Source: DATFMH01 sp035267045 (GTDB lineage Bacteria; Bacteroidota; Rhodothermia; Balneolales; DATFMH01). From it: a stretch of DNA of 10,305 bases. The stretch covers positions 1-10,305 of the forward strand of contig DATFMH010000011.1 in NCBI GenBank assembly GCA_035267045.1. Reading direction: 5' to 3'. Below the pieces are notes generated by a model that saw only the letters and a program-made list of their open reading frames with translations, ran no database searches and was not told the DNA's origin. Positions 6,580 to 10,305 of the stretch are shown one piece after another. The position numbers and the translations under genes are program-made. Every line of letters starts with the position of its first letter. Positions within the stretch are counted from its first letter, which is position 1.

Positions 6580-6954
6580 GTGAATATTCTCTTATGGGTT
6601 CTTCAAATTCTTCTTGCTCTGCATACCCTCATAGGCGCGATATGGAAGTTTTCAAATCCGGCGCAAACCGTGCCTTCCCTGAGTGCTATTTCACACAGTT
6701 CCTGGGTAGTATTGAGCATTATTGAGCTGATTTGCGCCGTTGCCCTTATCCTTCCGGCACTAAATAAAAAACTGGGCATCATGACCCCAATAGCAGCTAC
6801 CTTCATAGCCGCGGAAATGCTGCTCTTTTCCGGGTTGTTTATTTTTTCCGGTAATACAGATTACAGCCATCTGATTTACTGGCTTGTTGTGGCCGCTTTT
6901 TGCGCGTTTATTGCCTTCGGAAGGTTTGTGTTAAAGCCCTTTAAACATATTTAA
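6580..6954 (+). CDS. DoxX-like four-helix membrane protein
   Basis: Small inner-membrane protein of 124 residues with four predicted helices at about 4-22, 42-60, 65-89 and 95-116. The pattern of a first helix ending IWKFSNPAQT, then helices beginning SSWVVLSIIELICAVALILP and LGIMTPIAATFIAAEM, matches the DoxX-like family. Family members have been linked to quinone or thiol redox chemistry, but most, including this one, have no tested function. The GTG start is fixed by the strong Shine-Dalgarno. It follows the SRPBCC gene by 65 bases and precedes the YdeI-like gene by 29, so the four genes probably form one operon; the 65-base gap could hold an internal promoter, but I see no clear one. Confidence 0.9.
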   Translation: MNILLWVLQILLALHTLIGAIWKFSNPAQTVPSLSAISHSSWVVLSIIELICAVALILPALNKKLGIMTPIAATFIAAEMLLFSGLFIFSGNTDYSHLIYWLVVAAFCAFIAFGRFVLKPFKHI

Positions 6955-6983
6955 AATAAAAAGTCCTTTAATCAGAGATAAGC

Positions 6984-7562
6984 ATGAATCCAAAAGTTGA
7001 TGAATTTTTACGTAACTCAAAGAAATGGCGAAAAGAATTTGAACAATTGAGATTGATCGTTCTTGACTGCGGGCTGACCGAAGAATTTAAGTGGATGCAT
7101 CCCTGCTACACATATCAGAAGAAAAACATCGTTTTAATACACGGTTTTAAAGAATATTGTGCACTTCTGTTTCACAAAGGGACCTTAATAAAAGATCCGA
7201 ATGATATTTTAATTCAACAAACGGATAATGTACAGGCAGCGCGCCAGGTTCGGTTCACCAATGCCCGGGAAATCATTGAACTGGAACCCATCCTGAAAGA
7301 GTATATTAAAGAAGCCATTGAAGTGGAAAAAGCCGGTTTAAAAGTGAAGATGAAAAAAACTTCGGATTTTGAGGTTCCTGAAGAATTTCAGACTAAATTA
7401 GATGAAGATCCGGCTTTGAAAGAAGCTTTTGATGAACTGACGCCGGGCCGGCAAAGAGGCTACCTGTTTTATTTTTCCCAGGCCAAACAATCCAAAACAA
7501 GGGAGCGAAGAGTTGAAAAATATATACCGCAAATTCTCGAGGGTAAGGGATTGAATGATTAA
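6984..7562 (+). CDS. YdeI/OmpD-associated family protein (DUF1801 plus C-terminal domain)
   Basis: Cytoplasmic protein of 192 residues, the usual length for this family. The N-terminal two-thirds form a DUF1801-like domain: FLRNSKKWRKEFEQLRLIVLDCGLTEEFKW (8-37) leads into HPCYTYQKKNIVLIHGFKEYCALLFHKG (39-66), the most characteristic stretch. The C-terminal segment, about 141-192, contains ELTPGRQRGYLFYFSQAKQSKTRERRVEKYIPQILEGKGL, the signature of YdeI/OmpD-associated proteins. Members are widespread and sometimes linked to stress or bacteriocin tolerance, but no biochemical role is settled. It has no signal peptide. It is probably the last gene of the arsR operon, 29 bases after the DoxX-like gene, and is followed by an AT-rich 270-base spacer. 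The ATG at 6984 has only a weak purine stretch before it. Confidence 0.93.
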   Translation: MNPKVDEFLRNSKKWRKEFEQLRLIVLDCGLTEEFKWMHPCYTYQKKNIVLIHGFKEYCALLFHKGTLIKDPNDILIQQTDNVQAARQVRFTNAREIIELEPILKEYIKEAIEVEKAGLKVKMKKTSDFEVPEEFQTKLDEDPALKEAFDELTPGRQRGYLFYFSQAKQSKTRERRVEKYIPQILEGKGLND

Positions 7563-7755
7563 CATAAGCAACAGTGTTTACCACTCACTTAAATAAAGAT
7601 GTATCCTTGTTTTTTTACATTTCTATTCGGCTTTATCGTTTAGCCTTCGAAATATTTTGAATGTTTTCAATTAATATTTTACTCTTTGAATATTTGGAGA
7701 TATAAATATTGATCATTAATGAATATCAGCCATAAATTTTTTTTCAATGATTTTT

Positions 7756-7789
7756 CAGATTCATGTGCCATTTTCAAAGGTGGAATCTG
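7756..7789 (+). other. Hairpin upstream of the esterase gene
   Basis: CAGATTC (7756-7762) and GAATCTG (7783-7789) form a perfect 7-bp stem with a 20-base loop, 43 bases before the esterase ATG. It may be part of the leader or a binding site. The 7563-7832 spacer also contains a perfect 10-base palindrome, TCATTAATGA (7713-7722), but no promoter I would defend. Confidence 0.3.
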
Positions 7790-7832
7790 TCCCGGATGAA
7801 TCATCGTAAATGTCTTAATAAGGATATATATA

Positions 7833-9125
7833 ATGTATTATAAATCGCATCAGCATAACGCTTTCTTTTATAATTTCACCCGTTCGTTCAACCTTCGTTC
7901 GATTATTACTCTGCCGGCTTTTATTGGATTATTTCTCGTTCTTTTCTTCTTTTCTTGCAGCGAGGCCAGGCCGACCGGTAATCATAAACAGTCCGGAGAA
8001 TGGATTGGTACCTGGGGAGCTTCACCACAGTTAGTTGAACCACGCAATATGCCACCCAAACCGGGATTAATGAATAACACCCTGCGGCAGATCGTACATG
8101 TTTCGCTCGGTGGAAACCGTTTGCGGGTACAGTTTTCCAATAAATTCAGTACTACACCTCTAACAATAAAATCTGTACATATTGCGGTAACGGCAGACAG
8201 CAGTGCCATTATACCGGGTACGGACAAATCGTTGACTTTCAATGGGAAATCTGAAGTAACTATTCCGGCACGTAATGCTGTTACGTCAGATCCATTCCCT
8301 TTCAAACTTAAGCCATTAAGTAACGTCACAATCACGATTCATTATGGTCATATTTCTCCAAATGTAACTGGACATCCCGGCTCGCGAGAAACATCTTACC
8401 TTGTGTCGGGTGATAAAGTTTCGGCAACCAATATCACCACCGGTACCCGGATGAATCACTGGTATACAATCGACCGAATTGATGTTATGGCCCCCAAATC
8501 CGCAGAAAGCGTTATAGCGCTCGGCAATTCTATAACAGACGGACATGCTTCGGGTACCAATAAAAATGGCCGGTGGACCGACGACCTGGCCCGTCGTCTT
8601 CAGGCAAACTCTTCAACAAAAGATATATCCGTTTTGAATGAAGGGATTGGCGGTAATTGCATTCTTCACGGTTGCCTGGGTCCCACAGCGCTGAACCGGT
8701 TTAACCGTGATGTACTCAAACAACCAAAAGTGAAATGGCTGATCATTTTGGAAGGAATAAATGATATTGGCGGGGCCCATGGTGTTAAGGCCTCCGGCTT
8801 TACTGCTGACCGCTTGATTGATTCCTATAAGTGGATGATCAAGCAGGCACATGCCCATGGTATTAAAGTCTATGGAGCAACAATGACTCCTTTTGCAGGG
8901 TCATTTTATGACAAACCGGGTCATATTGCAGCATGGAAGAAGGTCAACCAATGGATACGAAACAGCGGCCGTTTCGATGCCGTCATCGATTTTGATGCTG
9001 CCATGCGCGATCCGGCGCATCCGTTACACCTCATCCCCAAAGGTGACTCCGGTGATCATCTTCATCCAGATCCGCTTGGGTACCGTATGATGGCAAAAGC
9101 GATCAATCTTGAGCTTTTTAAATAG
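7833..9125 (+). CDS. SGNH/GDSL hydrolase lipoprotein, XynE-like esterase
   Basis: Probable exported carbohydrate or aryl esterase of 430 residues. A basic N-region and hydrophobic stretch (24-40) end in FFFSC, so Cys42 is a plausible lipidation site; the N-region is long. Residues about 57-220 form a beta-rich domain beginning EWIGTWGASPQ and containing LRQIVHVSLGGNRLRVQFSN, typical of the XynE-like subfamily. The SGNH domain follows: block I is ALGNSITDG with nucleophile Ser233, the oxyanion Gly is in NEGIGGN (269-275), block III is GIND with Asn310, and block V is DHLHP with Asp408 and His411. Block I reads GNS rather than GDS; the Ser, Gly, Asn, His and Asp set is otherwise complete, so it should be active. 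Substrates such as acetylated xylan are inferred from the subfamily. No polysaccharide-utilisation genes are adjacent. A weak AAGGA lies 7 bases before the ATG. Confidence 0.93.
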   Translation: MYYKSHQHNAFFYNFTRSFNLRSIITLPAFIGLFLVLFFFSCSEARPTGNHKQSGEWIGTWGASPQLVEPRNMPPKPGLMNNTLRQIVHVSLGGNRLRVQFSNKFSTTPLTIKSVHIAVTADSSAIIPGTDKSLTFNGKSEVTIPARNAVTSDPFPFKLKPLSNVTITIHYGHISPNVTGHPGSRETSYLVSGDKVSATNITTGTRMNHWYTIDRIDVMAPKSAESVIALGNSITDGHASGTNKNGRWTDDLARRLQANSSTKDISVLNEGIGGNCILHGCLGPTALNRFNRDVLKQPKVKWLIILEGINDIGGAHGVKASGFTADRLIDSYKWMIKQAHAHGIKVYGATMTPFAGSFYDKPGHIAAWKKVNQWIRNSGRFDAVIDFDAAMRDPAHPLHLIPKGDSGDHLHPDPLGYRMMAKAINLELFK

Positions 9126-9183
9126 ATTCACCCGGGACCATTTAAGCAGGTATCTTCTAAATTATAATTCAAAAATGACTCTT

Positions 9184-9206
9184 TTTATCATAAGTCGTTT
9201 GATAAA
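9184..9206. other. Hairpin between the esterase and channel-like genes
   Basis: TTTATCA (9184-9190) and TGATAAA (9200-9206) form a perfect 7-bp AT-rich stem with a 9-base loop. It lies 58 bases after the esterase stop and just before the channel-like ORF. No U-tract follows, so terminator function is doubtful. Confidence 0.25.
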
Positions 9207-9211
9207 CTGAA

Positions 9212-9613
9212 ATGGAAGTGCGGAGCAACGTTATGCAAAGAATACTGGGCAGACGATTTGAACGGAAACAGGAACAATTATTACCCAGGAAGCAATTCGC
9301 AAAACGTATGATCATTTTCGCCTTCCTTGGCATTTTCATAGAGGCTGCTGCCATTTTAATCGGCACCCTTGGATTCCACTATCTTGAGGGGCTGAGCTTG
9401 CTGGATGGTATATTAAATGCGGCGATGGTGATCACTGGAAATGGACCGGCATTTGAACCACATACCGAATGGGCTAAAATCTTTCAGATCCTATTCAGCG
9501 TGTGCGGCGTTATCATTTTTGTTATGGTTATGTCAGTAATTATTGCACCTGTGTTTCATCGGGTTCTTCACCACTTTCATGTAGCACCGGGTGACAACTC
9601 CTCGAATGAGTAA
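9212..9613 (+). CDS. Two-helix ion-channel-like membrane protein with altered filter
   Basis: Inner-membrane protein of 133 residues with the helix-pore-helix layout of a minimal ion channel. After a basic N-terminus there is a helix at about 33-53, a re-entrant-like segment LSLLDGILNAAMVITGNGPAF (61-81) and a second helix at about 86-112, then a His-rich tail (HRVLHHFH). The segment aligns with the pore helix and filter of two-helix potassium channels, but TGNGP (75-79) stands where TVGYG is expected, so potassium selectivity cannot be assumed. No RCK or cyclic-nucleotide domain follows. Two starts are possible: ATG at 9212, without a Shine-Dalgarno, or ATG at 9233 (Met8), preceded by GGAG at 9222-9225 with 7-base spacing; the second is attractive and removes seven residues. 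The gene stands alone, 86 bases after the esterase. Confidence 0.85.
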   Translation: MEVRSNVMQRILGRRFERKQEQLLPRKQFAKRMIIFAFLGIFIEAAAILIGTLGFHYLEGLSLLDGILNAAMVITGNGPAFEPHTEWAKIFQILFSVCGVIIFVMVMSVIIAPVFHRVLHHFHVAPGDNSSNE

Positions 9614-9787
9614 CGCGAATATGCCGATTTTCGTGATCAACCGTCATTTTTAACACCAGGCTCCAAAATACTACTTTCCGAAGCCCCCAAAAACGATTAA
9701 GAACCAATTCTGTGACTCATACACGATACCTTACAGGGTCATAACAGTTACTGGAAATGAGGAAGGAATGGTTGATTTAATTTATAA

Positions 9788-9943
9788 ATGAAACAGAGTT
9801 TCAGGATTAGCGATCCCAACCGTGACGTTGGAATCGAGAAGAACATCAGGCAGAAAGTGTACTATTTTCTAACGAATTTATCTGTCGCCTGTGGAGACTA
9901 TGAAAAAAAACAATGCAAGCGACAAGGCACCTTAATTTTTTAA
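9788..9943 (+). CDS. Possible 51-residue small ORF, doubtful
   Basis: An ATG-to-TAA frame encodes a basic 51-residue peptide beginning MKQSFRISDPNRDVGIEKNI, with VYYFLTNLSVACGDYEKKQCKR further on. It has no signal peptide or membrane segment, and I recognise no family. No Shine-Dalgarno precedes it, but many Bacteroidota genes lack one. It could be a small gene, a fragment of a decayed gene or chance. An inverted repeat inside it (CGATCCCAAC 9811-9820 with GTTGGAATCG 9827-9836, one mismatch, 6-base loop) argues equally for a structured non-coding element. Confidence 0.22.
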   Translation: MKQSFRISDPNRDVGIEKNIRQKVYYFLTNLSVACGDYEKKQCKRQGTLIF

Positions 9944-9969
9944 TTGTTTTTGAGTTTTGTTGAAGAGCC

Positions 9970-10007
9970 TCTCTCCCTGTCGCGGAATTATCCGTGAAAG
10001 GGAGAGA
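9970..10007. repeat. Long near-perfect hairpin, REP/MITE-like or terminator
   Basis: TCTCTCCCT (9970-9978) pairs with AGGGAGAGA (9999-10007). After one G-A mismatch the stem continues TCGCGGA (9980-9986) with TCCGTGA (9991-9997), including one G-U pair, closing on an ATTA loop. The total is 16 bp in 38 bases, by far the strongest hairpin in the window. A G-rich tail, TTGAGAGTGGGT, follows. This CTCTCCC...GGGAGAG plus TTGAG.GTG design resembles dispersed intergenic repeats seen in many genomes. No U-tract follows, which argues against a plain terminator. Copy number elsewhere is unknown. Confidence 0.55.
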
Positions 10008-10085
10008 TTGAGAGTGGGTAAGCAAAGCGAAATTGCGCGAAGTATCTAAATTATTTAAGGCAATTGAATTTGATTTATAGTTTTT

Positions 10086-10107
10086 TCACAGCCTCTGTGA
10101 TCGATCA
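10086..10107. other. Small stem-loop joined to a palindrome
   Basis: TCACAG-CCT-CTGTGA (10086-10100) is a tight 6-bp stem with a 3-base loop, preceded by a T-run. It overlaps the perfect palindrome TGATCGATCA (10098-10107). This could be a regulator site for the downstream gene, about 85 bases away, or a transcript-end structure; neither is shown. Confidence 0.3.
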
Positions 10108-10141
10108 TCCGTTGTTTTTATAAAAATTATTTCAGCCAATT

Positions 10142-10172
10142 ATTGCGTAATTGTAAAGAATATAATACTTTG
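10142..10172 (+). promoter_or_regulatory. Candidate Bacteroidota promoter for the last gene
   Basis: TTG (10142-10144), 21 bases, then TACTTTG (10166-10172) fits the -33/-7 layout of Bacteroidota promoters, with the -7 element one base shorter than TAnnTTTG. TACTTTG recurs at 10183-10189 directly before the ATG. The start of transcription would be near 10179, giving a very short leader. Confidence 0.4.
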
Positions 10173-10190
10173 CAATAAAAAGTACTTTGT

Positions 10191-10305
10191 ATGAAAGACG
10201 AGCAGGATTATATACGGGATATCGCTGAGATACGCTCAATGATGGAGCGTTCTTCGAAATTTCTGTCACTCTCTGGTTGGGCAGGTATTATGGCTGGTAT
10301 TTATG
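10191..10305 (+). CDS. Conserved Bacteroidota membrane protein, 3' partial
   Basis: The first 38 codons of a gene cut by the right edge. It begins MKDEQDYIRDIAEIRSMMER, then SSKFLSLSGWAGIMAGIY. The first 23 residues are a charged helix and the segment from about 24 enters a hydrophobic membrane helix with small residues (SGWAGIMAG). I associate this opening with an uncharacterised Bacteroidota integral membrane protein often encoded next to a small winged-helix regulator; neither can be checked here because the rest is outside the window. The ATG at 10191 has no Shine-Dalgarno but a candidate promoter sits close upstream. Confidence 0.85.
   Translation, partial: MKDEQDYIRDIAEIRSMMERSSKFLSLSGWAGIMAGIY

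Larger units (their letters stand above)
9614..10190. other. Long intergenic region with a hairpin repeat and possible small ORF
   Basis: This 577-base spacer has no ORF of 60 codons or more with a recognisable product. It holds a possible 51-residue ORF (9788-9943) with a hairpin inside it, a strong 38-base hairpin (9970-10007), a small stem-loop (10086-10100) and a promoter candidate near the last gene, listed separately. About 9614-9787 shows nothing I can name. Confidence 0.6.

Noticed and set aside
7393..8858. Minus-strand open frames opposite the YdeI-like and esterase genes
   Set aside because: They lie antisense to well-supported genes, lack domains and start signals, and look like frame shadows.
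1..10305. tRNA, rRNA, CRISPR arrays, insertion sequences or attachment sites
   Set aside because: No cloverleaf or rRNA-like stretch, no regularly spaced repeats, no transposase or integrase, and no flanking target duplications were seen by eye.

Overview
The window looks like chromosomal DNA from a Bacteroidota bacterium, probably of the Sphingobacteriales/Chitinophagales type. The reasons are the AT-rich intergenic DNA, starts that mostly lack a Shine-Dalgarno sequence, a TAnnTTTG-type promoter element (TAAATTTG at 5643), a DUF4412-like secreted protein ending its signal peptide in ..DA|Q, and a last gene beginning MKDEQDYIRDIAEIRSMMERSSKF, a start I associate with an uncharacterised Bacteroidota membrane protein family. 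I see no tRNA, rRNA, CRISPR array, transposase or integrase.

Layout: (1) 3-3456, two overlapping genes for a heterodimeric ABC exporter whose ATPase motifs are split asymmetrically: one half has the degenerate Walker B and switch residues, the other the degenerate signature. The first gene is cut by the left edge. (2) 3457-3834, an intergenic stretch with a hairpin-rich, less AT-rich island of unknown nature. (3) 3835-4764, a secreted DUF4412-like protein with a strong Shine-Dalgarno and GTG start. (4) 4765-4987, a gap between convergent genes holding three separate inverted repeats. (5) 4988-5416 on the minus strand, a small helical, Cys-containing HEPN-like protein. (6) 5417-5716, a divergent regulatory region with a promoter element and two tandem operator-like repeats. 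(7) 5717-7562, a probable operon of an ArsR-family repressor, an SRPBCC/AHSA1 protein, a DoxX-like membrane protein and a YdeI/OmpD-associated protein. (8) 7833-9125, an SGNH/GDSL esterase lipoprotein of the XynE-like type. (9) 9212-9613, a two-helix ion-channel-like protein with an altered selectivity filter. (10) 9614-10190, a long spacer with a possible 51-residue ORF, a 38-nt near-perfect hairpin resembling dispersed repeats, and a promoter candidate. (11) from 10191, the beginning of a conserved Bacteroidota membrane protein cut by the right edge.

Functional reading: the ABC pair should form one exporter. The arsR cluster looks like a self-regulated cassette in which the repressor binds the repeats over its own transcription start and controls a hydrophobic-ligand-binding protein, a membrane protein and a YdeI protein; the inducer is unknown. 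The other genes are single units. No obvious new multi-gene defence or mobile system is visible. The least explained pieces are the 3512-3656 island, the hairpin at 9970-10007, the ArsR operators and the odd channel.
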